64,000 nucleotides of DNA from Datisca glomerata (Eukaryota > Streptophyta > Magnoliopsida > Cucurbitales > Datiscaceae): the NCBI GenBank assembly GCA_003255025.1, contig QANY01013200.1:310001-374000 (forward strand), given 5' to 3'. This document shows, in pieces, positions 34,859 to 46,109 of the stretch. The position numbers and the translations under genes are program-made. The stretch's first letter is position 1; every line of letters begins with the position of its first letter. The notes below the pieces were generated by a model. The model did not search any database. It was not told the origin of the DNA and saw nothing but the letters and a program-made list of their open reading frames with translations.

Positions 34859-35657
34859 CTAGGAACACAGAAACTTAAAATAAATCAAAGGAAGTATAAG
34901 GAGCTTTGAGAGTGGCAGAACATGTATGAGAGATAGGCAGAGATTGACAATTTTCAATAGAAGTTTGCTCTTCACCAATATATTCAGCTCGTGTAAAGAT
35001 ATTTTGCAAATCTGGGGTAAAGTGTGTGTTATACCATGTATCAGTAATCCATACCTCATTATCAGAAGAGGCAAAAATAGTGTTCATGGCAGTCATTTCG
35101 GAAAGATTAGAGGAGGCGCTTCCCTACTGATATGCAAAATTCATATGGTGGTAGAAGTCGAGTATCGTGTGGCCCAATTTGTGATAGATTTGGCATTGAA
35201 CTCTTCCTCTAGAAGATTGAAAAGTATTGTCAAAATTGTTGTTTGGTGAAGGCTTGAAGGATTGAGGGGATTGCTGCGGCGAAGTTCCATGAATTGAAGG
35301 CATAGGTGAAGATCCCCAATTCGGAAGTCATCCACCTCTGTTAGATGGAAAACGCCCCCAATTTCCTCTGTTACCTCTTGAATACCGAGAGCCATGAACC
35401 ATATTTGAACCCGATTGGGTTGGACAGCAACCAAACCTTTGGGTTGGGTATTAGGATCGAGATAGATCGATATCAAATTACAGATGTTGGAAAGGAGGAA
35501 AATTGAAGAGTGTGAGGAGGATTCAGAATTCGACATAGCAGAGGCAGGATGGGTTACACGTTGAGAAGAAGAAGGAGAAGAATCAATTTGAATTTCAGGT
35601 TATTTTTCGATAACAGGTTGATTTTCAGTGGAAGAAATTCCTTTGGTTTCAGCCATG
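34859..35657 (-). pseudogene. Copia gag-protease remnant with large gag deletion
   Basis: Minus strand. An ATG at 35657 starts MAETKGISSTENQPVIEK, then a stop. 35536-35141 continues with SNICNLISIYLDPNTQPKG, the beginning of copia gag. The central gag_2 region is largely missing. A degenerate zinc knuckle CQIYHKLGH (second Cys replaced by Tyr) is read near 35185-35155. The protease active site reads VWITDTWYNTHF, where the family has WxxDSGA, so Ser-Gly-Ala is lost. Confidence 0.75.
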
Positions 35658-35680
35658 GAAGGAGACGATGGTCAAAGCTA

Positions 35681-35692
35681 GCTCTGATACCA
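35681..35692 (-). other. Copia primer binding site
   Basis: tggtatcagagc on the minus strand, complementary to the 3' end of initiator tRNA-Met, directly next to the 5' LTR. Confidence 0.93.
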
Positions 35693-35916
35693 TGTAGAAG
35701 AATAGAATCATAGAAAGAAAAAGAAAGAAAGAGATGAAATCAAGAAGTGGGGAAGAAGAAGAATGAAGAATGAATAATAAGAATAACTTTTATTTATATT
35801 TAATCAAAGTATTCCCGAGAGCTAAATTCAAAGAGAAAAGGAAACAAATATATAAAATGACTAAAATACCATAAACAAACTAACTGACTTAATCTAGCTA
35901 ACCATTTAGTTTAACA
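35693..35916 (-). repeat. Copia 5' LTR (224 bp)
   Basis: Pairs with 31442-31662 and is followed by the duplicated target CAATA. Differences from its partner are scattered substitutions and small indels. Confidence 0.95.
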
Positions 35917-36399
35917 CAATACACTCACTATATGAAAAAAAGCATCAATATCTGCAATTACCCACTAGTAAAGTGTATGTGTGTCGACTGATATAAGATG
36001 TTCAAACAACCTCTCACAGATACACTAACATAACTTCCAAGTACTCATCAAATATGTACTCCAAGACTGCCATGTAAACATCAGAGACTAGTGTCAAAAG
36101 TATTAATGGTTCTGGCTTTTCTTTTACTAGGTCTTCCCATTTTCACTCTCAATCTTACCACCGAACCACCTGGTCTAATGTTTGAGGATAATCATTATGG
36201 GAGTCCTATTTAGAGATTTGTGTACCATATGTTGCTATATATACTTTTGATTCATCTCACTGGATTCATGTTCGGGGTTGGAAATACACCAGTCGTAACA
36301 CACCATATATATACCTCATGGTAGTATTGAGCTTTTTTTAAGTTTTACAGTGTCGCTAAAAATACCATAACAGTGAAATTAAGCGCATAATATGTATGT

Positions 36400-38060
36400 A
36401 CTACCAATGGAAAATAACTAGGTCCAAAATTCCTTTCTATACTTTTCATGTTTGCACACTTGGACACCCTATCGTTCTAGGAGGCATTAGCGGGTGGGCG
36501 AATAGAGGATCGAGTTTATCATCATCTCAGGGTTGGATTTCTCATTTAGATTCATTTTCTTTGTAATCATCTTATCTAAGATGTAACCTAATTTTCATCA
36601 TCCTCTTGGAATGACAAATTAATAATTGGTACTTGTTCAACAGGATCGACGGGCCTTTGAGATTTGAAAATGGTCGATGAAAGTTTAATAAACATGATGT
36701 CTAGTACTACAATGGGATTATGCAGGCATGATGAATTGTGCATCTCAGTTCCAGGTTCATATGAATACGAATTTTTCGCTCCATGTTTGTCAACTAAATA
36801 AGACCACTACTCTCTTTCGTGTACCTATTTTTGGGACTTGATCTCCTCCACCAATAGCCCAATTCTTTCCAGCACTGAATTTTGGATACTGTAAGATAAT
36901 GTGGATAATATGCAGTGTAATAACCTCACTATTCAATTTTTGAACCTCTGTATTTAGGGTTGTCAACACATCCCTCATGATTTTGAGCTCGAACTTAAAT
37001 GGGCATTCCTCATCCCTCGAGCACTTAATATCATCATTAAACTTCTATCGCTATATGCCTGAGTTTGTACAAGACCAACAATGGAGTGTTGTAGGAACAA
37101 CCCATCCATAACTACAACCTACATTGTCATCAATACATGTTAACCTTAAAGAAAGCATGACATTTGCATTTCTTAGCAGAAACATTATCTACACGTACAA
37201 TCATTAGCTTTATGATGACAACTCCCCCTCTGACCTTAATGTGCTTAATCACCTTTCCAATGGCACTTTTAGTCCATGCCACGATAGAAGGTAATGACCT
37301 ATCAGTCACGTGAACATCGTACTGTACCAGTTGATAGTAAAATATCTGCACTAAATGAGTATCAAAACCATTGCTTAGTATTGCTAATGAACATTGCATA
37401 TTTATCTTAAAATTAATTAGTAGCTATAAAATAGTAAGGAGCCCTCCACGTACATTTGGTTGTTTTACTGCATTGTTAATATTGCGTCGTTAAGATACTT
37501 CAAGGATGTAGTTACCTAATTCAACCTAGCGTTATTCGAGGTAACCCTCACTACATTCTACCAGAGAGGTTAGTGCATGATCTTGATCAAGCAACATGAC
37601 CCCCATAATGTACAAGAAAAATGCCCGCTTCCAAACGTCTGTAATATGCTCGTTCCACCCAAAATTCTCCACTGTGCATAAAGGAATCTCATCTCCATCA
37701 TCTACCAACTAATGATGGGTATCATTAACCTCTTCAGATTTATCCTCCATTCTTATATCTTGTCCACCATCTTGGACCCCCACTATTACCTTCAAATGTC
37801 TAGGCATCACCGGGAATTTTTGTCCATGAATAGTTAGATATGTGTCATTGTGTCAAAGAACTTTAAAAGGTCCATCAATTTTCTTTTTATCATTCTGCAA
37901 TTCAGTTCCATCAAGGAGCCAAATCCCAATTCGGTGATTGCCTGCCTCTTTTAAACATTGAATCTTCCAACTAATTTGGTAAACCTATCTCGATAGCATC
38001 TAGTACCCAAACATCGATTGGCCTTAATAAAAACACACATGTTGGGTTCGTCGCCAAGAC
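36400..38060 (-). pseudogene. Transposon-borne gene remnant (PMD/Ulp1-associated hypothetical type)
   Basis: Minus strand. Near 37950-37900 the frame reads AITELGFGSLMELNCRMI, and near 37870 an IHGQ-like block. Around 37660-37600 it reads VWKRAFFLYIMGVMLLDQDH, and at 37399-37130 LVQIFYYQLVQYDVHVTDRS and IVAWTKSAIGK. This order matches the large family of plant hypothetical proteins that ride in DNA transposons, often followed by a Ulp1-like cysteine protease. I could not recognise the protease itself at 36000-36500. Many stops are present. It may belong to the CACTA element interrupted at 31442 or be a separate element. The identification is from memory of the family pattern and is moderate. 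Confidence 0.5.
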
Positions 38061-38078
38061 CATCAACGACTGCTCCAC

Positions 38079-38109
38079 CCCCCCCCCCCCCNNNCCCCCC
38101 CCCCCCCCC
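38079..38109. other. Poly-C run with NNN (assembly gap)
   Basis: A C homopolymer interrupted by three unresolved bases. Sequence on either side may not be truly adjacent. Confidence 0.95.
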
Positions 38110-40194
38110 GATTGACTTGGTTCACAATAGTTGACTACAATTTAATACTTCCTTTTCTAATCTTCCCCCTAAGTATTCCACATTGTTATTATTTCTCTCC
38201 TTTTTTGGCATTTCATAAACTATACAATATATGCAAAATCATGTCAGGATATTGCATAAACATATAGCTCAACAGTCCCTATAATTAATTGAATCTTCCT
38301 ACATAATGAATTAGAAGGATTACGTAGCAAGATCAAATATGTTGGTTGATCAAGCTACATATCAAATGTAAATGCATGATAGACTTTTCAACTCAAGGAC
38401 TGTCTTGTGATATAAATTACAACAACTTCAAAGTCCGATGATGCATAATATGATAAGGCACAACCATGATAATAGATATTCATGATGTTAAGAGATAATT
38501 GGTACTTCGTTGGTATTTGTTTTAACATTTTGTACTTTGCATGAATAAACAAAAGCATCAAGAGTCAAGACCTAACTGTATAATAAATAGTGAAGTGAAG
38601 AAACTTGAATTGAAAAAAAAACAGGAAATGGAATTAAAAATTGCACCAAAATAAAACGCAGAGAGAGATTTGAAACACCATATAATCAAAATGGTTAAGC
38701 ATGTGTTAGTCGTAGTGAAGTATTCTATTTTGGACTTGATCTCTTTTATTGCGCACTAGAAGACATCAAGATCAAGCTTGATGACTATAAGGTAATTGCG
38801 CACTTGAAGACATCAAGGTCAAACTTGATGACTTTAATGTCATACTTGAAGGTTTCAGGGCCCCTCTTGAAATTATTTTAGTTCACATTTGAGTGTACTA
38901 AAATATATACTTGAAGACTTCAAGGTCATCTTGTAAGACTTTCAGTTTAGACTAGAAGCTTTTGCGTGACCTTGGTGTCTAATCAAAATAGTTAAATTTA
39001 CCTTAGTCATAAGTGAAGTATTTAATTTCTGACTTGTTGTCTTTAATGTCGCATTTAAAAAGTCATCAATGTCACACTTGATAACTTTGAGATCATACTT
39101 GAAAGCTTCAATGTCCTTCTTAAAGACTTCCGTGTCACATTTGAGTCTATCGTTAAAGACTTAAAGATCATATTTGGGTGTATGATTTCAAGTTCATGCT
39201 TGAAATTTTTAGTGACCCTCTTAAAGACTTCAAGCTCACGTTTGAGTTTATCACTGAAGACTTCAAGGTGAATTCACATTTGAGTTAACCACTCAAAGAC
39301 ATCAAGACCACTTAACTCAGATAATAAGGTATCCTATTTCTGTATATGAAAAACTAATGTTATTCGACAAACAAAGTGAACAAAAAACCCTGCTAAGGGT
39401 CAGTGTTTAACGGTGTCATCTTCACAATTAAAAAATGTGTTTTATTATAGATTTTTCATTATGTAGTAGGCATATTGGAAGTCAATTCAACTTTCAAATG
39501 TCTTTGTAAATCAAATGGAGGAGTGCTAAGGTTACACTCACCCTCACTTTCTTTATCAACATTCTTGACATGGAAATCTATAGTCTAACCTATTTCTTTT
39601 TATCGATGAGAGAAACTGCGTATGATGATAACTGCAAAAATAATTAGTTAACCATTCCCATACTAAAAATATGCTTTTCTCCTTCCCTTTGATCACCAAC
39701 ACTATCAACATATCACTATATGTTAAGTTATAACTTAACCTCATCGTAAGAGGAACAAAAGAAATTCTGTAAGATCATGGGTACCAACTCATGTAAAGGG
39801 CGATCCTCAAAGTGTTCCTAGATTTTTCATGATACAAATTGTAATCTAAGAGACACTTCCTTGTTTTTTGTATTTAAATCATACAAAAACTTCATGTTGG
39901 ATGATAAAGGACCAACCAAAGAAATGAAAATCTTGTTTATGGTGTGAGCATTATCTCATCCTTTAAGAGACAAAAGATGGATGTTTATTCATCCGACAAA
40001 TAACTTTGGTTTCATCTGTGCTAATATAATGTGAAAAAGGGGCATATAGCTTCATTTTGCTCATAAACCTGTTCTTTCGAATTTTCCACTTCTCCCGAAA
40101 TGGATGGTTGACTTCCTCAAAATTAGCTTCATTTCAATCATATAGAACAAGCTATATGTTCACTCTATTCTCCAAAGAATAGGTTCATGAATTG
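38110..40194. other. AT-rich DNA with cttgaag/cttcaag-word repeats
   Basis: 38750-39340 is a degenerate array of acttgaagacttcaaggtc-like words spaced at roughly 25-60 bp. They are similar in flavour to the arms at 5096-6415 and 8702-9998 but not collinear with them. No gene is recognised. Confidence 0.5.
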
Positions 40195-40560
40195 CCATCT
40201 GCATCTCTTCCTTCACCAAGAGCATCTTCTGGCACTTCAATCAGATCATACAACATTAAACATGAACTTTTGTATGAATCTCGTCCTTCATCTAGAGCAT
40301 CTCCTTGTTTAGAATCCTATGGAAATGATCATTCCAAGGAAGTAAATCACAAAATGTAGATGGCACTTCATTCTGCTCATAGAACATTAGACATGAACTA
40401 TCATCTGAATCACGTCATTCATCTAGAGCATCTCCTGGTTCAGAATCATATGGAAATACTAATTTGGAGGATGGCCCTTCATTCTAGTCATACAACATTA
40501 TACTTGAACTTTCATCTGCATCTCATCATTCATCTAGAACATCTCCAAGTTTAGAATCCT
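40195..40560 (+). repeat. Tandem repeat encoding a Ser-rich motif (3-4 copies)
   Basis: The word catctagagcatctcc and its surroundings recur at 40216 (diverged), 40289, 40420 and 40531, so periods are about 73, 131 and 111 bp. On the plus strand one frame per copy reads SRPSSRASPCLESYGND, SRHSSRASPGSESYGN and SHHSSRTSPSLES. Similar protein in different copies suggests the repeat was once coding. The family is not recognised. Continuous frames in other phases are shadows. Confidence 0.65.
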
Positions 40561-41639
40561 CTCTAGAACATATTTCAAAGTGGTGAAAGGAGGAAAAAAC
40601 CTCGTCACGTTTATAAAGTCAAAATTGCACGACCTTCGAAATGTTTTTTTGGAAAATGCACGTAATCAACTAGTGGCCATCTTAAAGTGTTACATAGAAA
40701 GAGATTAGGGAAGATGGGAAACACTTAAGAATGACATAGGGAAGACATCGGGAAAATATTTTTAGAAGTTAAGGAGATGTGGAATCCCAAACATTATTTG
40801 GTATTGCAATGTAAAGGTTGTAAGATATAGATCATCCCAATTTCCACCTCAGGACCAAAAAAGGAACTTGGAATGTCCTGATATTTACGCGGAAGGCCAA
40901 AAATATACCCTACATTAAGAATGATACAAGGAAGAATGCAAACTATTAAGAAAGATACAAGGAAGAATTTAGGGAAATTTTTTTAGAAACTTACAAGGCA
41001 TCATGTTCATATGAAAATACTAGAGGGCTACAGTTAAAAAGGCATGAAAAATTTAAGTAGCATTAGTCATCATAATTAAATAGGCAGATGAACAAACCAG
41101 GCACTCCAAAGGACTAATTTATGAGCAAGATTGGAATGCTACTGTCAGATCATTCTGGTACCCGAGGAGTATATAAGCGTTGCTAGAAACCTAAGGACTA
41201 AATACGAGATCATAGAAATTGCATCAACCAATTGCCTTTGTTGGAAGTTGGACATAAGGCCTGAAAAGTCTTTGCTTGAATAAATAGACTCCGGTCCTTA
41301 AAGACATTCGAAAAGCAGCATTTTGATCTCGAAGTTGTAGCATCTTAGATGTTGTGTGTAAGAGTAGATGGACAAGATCAGTCGATAAAATTATATTTTT
41401 AAAAAAGTACGTGTTATTCCTTCTACTAATAGCACATGTTCGTTGCTTGTGATGTATGTATAAAGTTCAAATATGAAATGTTTTGTGTGTTTATGACTAT
41501 CATGCATTATCAAAAAAAAGATTATATATTTATTACACATCTCTCGTGTTTGATATATAGTTAAATAAATGTATTCAAATATAAGTTAAACAAAAGTTTT
41601 GAGAGGTAGGGTATGAATGCTAAATTAAGACCAGAAACC
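40561..41639. other. Unassigned stretch, possibly including an LTR
   Basis: The plus strand has short protein-like runs near 40565-40780 but no recognised family. A TATA-like gtatataagc at about 41169 followed by gaataaat at 41277 could be parts of a gypsy LTR. No partner is present in the window. Confidence 0.35.
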
Positions 41640-41938
41640 TGATTTAAAGTGGTCTTAAGCTATTTGAGAGTGCTAACTTTAGTCTCAGGCACACACACAT
41701 GTGGGGATAGATTCACATTTGAGAATAGCCTTCTTTAGAGTGAACCTTTAAGATCTTAATTGAGCATAAGTTTATTATGGGCTTGTTAATTAAACTGAGT
41801 CTGAAGGATGGAAATCATTGTTTGCTCTAAATGATAAAATCTAAATTTATGGTCAAGTGAACTCTCTAAATCATTTGCTTATTTGTTTTGCATCTCTTTT
41901 ATCATCACTCGAGGATGAGTAATGGATTAAGTTTGGGG
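41640..41938 (+). mobile_element. Gypsy 3' spacer ending at polypurine tract
   Basis: Plus strand. The segment ctcgaggatgagtaatgg at about 41909 and the purine run aagtttgggg up to 41938 are the plant gypsy signature directly before the 3' LTR. The same signature occurs inverted at 2183-2225. In place of the expected gypsy LTR, a copia LTR begins at 41939, so copia inserted at or next to the LTR junction. Confidence 0.6.
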
Positions 41939-43862
41939 TGTTAGGACCGGTTGGTTTTAAAATTAATTAAAAATAAGTTTGAACCACGAACGGTTTATGG
42001 GCGGAATTTAAAAAAAATTTCAATTAACTTCGTTAATCAAATTAAACAACATAAAACCAAACAACATGCAATTATGTGTATACGGCATTAAACGAAAAGA
42101 TAAGGTTAGAAACAATTTTTTCACCTATACAATTGATCGGAGAATTTCTTAACTGGCGGGATTCTTTCGAGCGTTCTTCATATTCTTCAAGTTTCGGGAT
42201 TCAAATCATGCACTTGAACTCCAAGATTGATTTGCAAATTTTGTCCACCAACAACCATCCATTAATTTCATAAATATATCTCACGATAATTTTGTGTAGA
42301 AATTTGAGTATGGGCTCTCCAAACGATTGAAAAAGAAATATAAAAAATTTTCTCCTTCAATATATATTTTTCAGCGACAACAGGGATGGTGGGGAAAAAT
42401 GTTTTGCTCCTTTTTTTAACAAGAAACTATATCTTATCCAAGATCTATCTGCAATCAGATTACTATTAGATATTGATAAAATTAAATTTTTGATAGTTAT
42501 AAATATACCCATATATTTTTTAATTTCTAAAAATTTACCCTATATATTCATAATTGTCGAAAATTGCAATATTCCCTAGAGTTTGAGCTGTATCGAGATT
42601 CATTAATCCAATTGATAAATTAATTGATCATTATCAATTAATTTGTTTTTTATTTACTAATTATCTAATAATAAACTAATTAATTTCAATACATATAATC
42701 ACACTTAACTAATTAATTGACATCACCCATCACATATAGGTGTAGAAAATATGCATTGGCACCAATACACATTTTAATCCAATTTACTTTGTTTCTCTAT
42801 TTCAGTTCTCATGAGCAATTTCTGATACTGAATGGACCCACATGAACAAAGTTAATGATTTAAATACCTGATAAATTTATCTCAATATATTCCTGACATA
42901 TTTAATCCTGACATCGTACGACTCCATTAAAGGTTCGATGTCGAATCAACTCTCGTTTCATGCGCGCTACATTTTCTGTTGGTGTAAATTAACCCTTTTA
43001 TTTTCACGGTTCACAGAATATTTTAACACAATACCTATCGTGAATATCAGTAACAAGAGTATAATATAAAATTATTGTTTTACTCCTCTTGTTATTATTT
43101 TTTAACTCCTTTATTGAGTGTGAATAAGAAAGACATAATAGTGAATTGTCACATACAATTCACAAGTCTTAATCAATGACTCCATTCATTGAATATCTGG
43201 TGAGGTTAATTTATTCACACACCCATCAATAAAGTATAAGGTGATATTGTTGATTTTCCAATCGAACCACGAATTTTCATATATGTGAATCACATAACTA
43301 CAACTTACTTGAATTACAATCCTAATAGTTGAGGTATTGCCCGTCAATTCGAACTCAAACATTTGACATATCAAAAATTACAACTAACTAAGTCAAGCTA
43401 CGTATTTACCTCAGAATTAATGTAATTACAAAAATACCCCTAAGGTGTAACAATTTGATTTTGAGCTTGGTAAATGGTTTTGGGCTCTAAAATAATTTGT
43501 TATCGGTCTATTCAACATGTTCCTAACATGTCTAGGTTAACCATTTTGAGTCTCAACTCTCATTCCCTAAAACTTGCATCCATTGGTTCAACATGGCAAT
43601 CATAATCAGATTTGATTGCCCAGTCGATTCTAAGATTGTGAATATCGTTCTGAACTTTCTCAGAAGAGTTCGTCTGGAGACGCTTCCATCTCCACTCTTC
43701 ATTCGTTGATTAAAGTTTCAGGACTTGAGCAATTTATAAACACATTTTAACTTAAAATCAAACTTTCAATTTATTCATAAGAATTCAATAATACTATTGT
43801 CTCAGAAATAACTAAATATAAATAAATAGTTATTACACGCTACTTTATGGACATATTCCAAC
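41939..43862 (-). repeat. Copia 3' LTR, 1.9 kb
   Basis: On the minus strand it starts TGTTGGAATATGTCC at 43862, directly after the purine-rich agtctcagtggaagat, and ends CCGGTCCTAACA at 41939, so it has TG...CA ends. Its length (1924 bp) contrasts with the 224-bp LTRs of the other copia element. No second copy was seen on the right. Confidence 0.8.
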
Positions 43863-44142
43863 AATCTTCCACTGAGACTAAAGTATGCGTGTACAATTTC
43901 TTATCTCCAAGCCCTCCAGATGACCATAAAAATCTTCACTGCTTAAAGTCTTCATGAATGGATCTGTCAGGTTGTTTGCGTAACCATAACATTTCCATGC
44001 TAAACAATTTCTCTAATCAGTTGATATTTTCATTCTATGTGTTTGGATCTCTTATGGTTTCTAGGTTCCTTAGAATTCGCTACAATCTCACTTTTATTAG
44101 AATAAAGTGTCATGGGCTTGTCAGCATCTGGAATAACATCCA
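43863..44142 (-). pseudogene. Copia RNase H C-terminal remnant (distal to CACTA insertion)
   Basis: Minus strand. Reads VIPDADKPMTLYSNKSEIVA and then NHKRSKHIE, the conserved end of copia RNase H, followed by short diverged sequence up to the 3' LTR. It continues the frame left at 48957. Confidence 0.85.
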
Positions 44143-46109
44143 CACTACAAGAAATTCGCTCATTAGAGACAAAATCTTTACCGTGACAAAATTTCTCTTT
44201 AACGAAGAAATATGTGTTTGGTCGCTATAAGAGTTTTATTGATAACATGTGTATGTCGCCACTAAATAAACCCACCAAGATATTGGTGACGAAAACTTTC
44301 GCCGCCAATAATATTTTACGACGGAATGTTATACGTCGCCAAAAATTCATCACATTTATTAATGAAATTGTATATTCATCGGTAAAAAGTGTAGTAGAAT
44401 AAATACATTTAACGGAAAAATCATATAATCATCGGTAAATGAGGATATTGCCGACAACACTTAATTTTGTGGACAAAAGTTTTCCCCGCCGAAGGGAAAA
44501 AAATGATTTTCGCCCCAAAGTGAAAGGGATTTTACCGACGAAATTCAAATATCCTCCAGAAAAGTCATACTTTTGGCCGACGAATTTAAGTATCGTGTAC
44601 TCGTTACCTACAGACCATCGTGTTTGTAGGTAAAAGTTAGACTTTTACCGACGAACGTTTTGCGTTGTCTGGATAAAACGACAGACCAACGTCGTTTTAA
44701 CCAGTAACCATTTTCTCTCATTTTTTTCATAAATTTTCTCTTACTTCAAATCCGTTTTGTGTAATCAAACCCCATTCATCAAAGCCCCTTTGTGTAACCC
44801 CCTTTCTTTCGAAAAAAATTTCCCTTACCTTCTTCAAAGCCCCTCTCTACGCGAAGCCTTTCTCTATCGTCTTCTCTCCGTTGCAGTCAGTTTGTGTCAT
44901 CTTCGCTATTGAAGCCCCTCTTTGCGTGACCTCAAATTTTCTCCGCTGCTATCTTAAGGTAAGCATCTCTTTCATCTGATATTGTTTGATTCGGTACATG
45001 CATGTTAGTGGGTTTCAGTCAATGTGCTTCTGGAGTTTGGAGATTGGGATACTAACTGCTTGGAGATGTTTTTCTTCGTTATTTCTCTCATTTTGATCGA
45101 CAATATTGGTGGGTTGATGGCGGGTTTTCCTTTCAACATAGGCGTATTCTTTTCAACCCAATTTGTTGTTGGGTAAAAATTGTTAAGTTTGCTGCTTCTG
45201 TCATTTTCCTTCTTTCCTTTCCCAAAGGTTTCCATGGCTTATGGGACTTTCTGATATATAGTTCCCGAATTAGATGAGGGACCATTTTATGGTTAAACAA
45301 ATAATTACCATTTTTGACTATTTATGATGGCTATCAATGCTCTCTTTTAGACAATATGTTTTTCAGATTGCTTGCAGTGAGTGATATTTTCTCCCCTTTA
45401 GAACCTTAAGCGGTATTAAGCGAGAGACATGTATGATCTTAAAGCCATATGCTTTGGTGTTGATGGAAATTGAACTTCGTTCTACTGGGAAATATGTTCT
45501 TTATAAAAAATAAATTTAGTTTGTAGTTGTATAGGAGGTGAGAATTTCTTGGATTTAGGTTTTCTAGTTTGAAGTTTTGCCAAGTCCATCATGAAAAAAG
45601 ATTATGTCCATTATGTGGTTTACGAAAATGAGGACGAAATGCGAAAATTGTATGGTATTACATATTTATTTATTTCCATTATGTTCGATAGTACGACCGG
45701 TTCTTTAATTTTTATTTCCTTAATCTTTTACTAATCTTTTAGTTATGTATGTTACATATCTATATCTAGATTTGAGTATCTAATGATTGATATGAAATGG
45801 TATTACGTATTTATTTTTTGGTGCATAAGTAGACATTCAATATGTGAGCCACTCTTTTCATTTTTGTTTCACTACATTACTTTTACATTGTATTAAACAT
45901 GAAGTTTTAAATCATAATAGTGAATAATCATTTATTTCTCATAATTTTCATCTTATTCAAACCCTTCTTCTATTTCAAGATTTGGGTTGTGTCCTATTCA
46001 GTCGAACAAGAAATCTCATTATATTTTTTTCCTGTATACATATATTCTATTTTGTTTAAAGAAAGTAAGCTACAACTGTTATAAGTCATGTTTCAAATTT
46101 ACAGAAAAG

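Larger units (their letters stand above)
31442..35916 (-). mobile_element. Structurally complete Ty1/copia element with short LTRs and 5-bp target duplication
   Basis: Left LTR 31442-31662 (221 bp), right LTR 35693-35916 (224 bp). Both start TGTAGAA and end TTTAACA and are highly similar. Flanking pentamers are both CAATA (31437-31441 and 35917-35921), a perfect target duplication. The primer binding site tggtatcagagc (35692-35681, complementary to initiator tRNA-Met) adjoins the right LTR. The polypurine tract gaggaggga (about 31671-31663) adjoins the left LTR. The coding order is gag, protease, integrase, reverse transcriptase, RNase H, as in copia. Total 4475 bp, somewhat short because much of gag is deleted. 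Frame breaks make it non-autonomous. Confidence 0.95.

Noticed and set aside
38079..38109. Possible biological meaning of the poly-C tract
   Set aside because: It contains N bases and marks an assembly gap or sequencing artefact.
40360..40554. 64-codon His/Leu-rich frame
   Set aside because: It is another phase of the tandem repeat whose conserved frame is Ser-rich.
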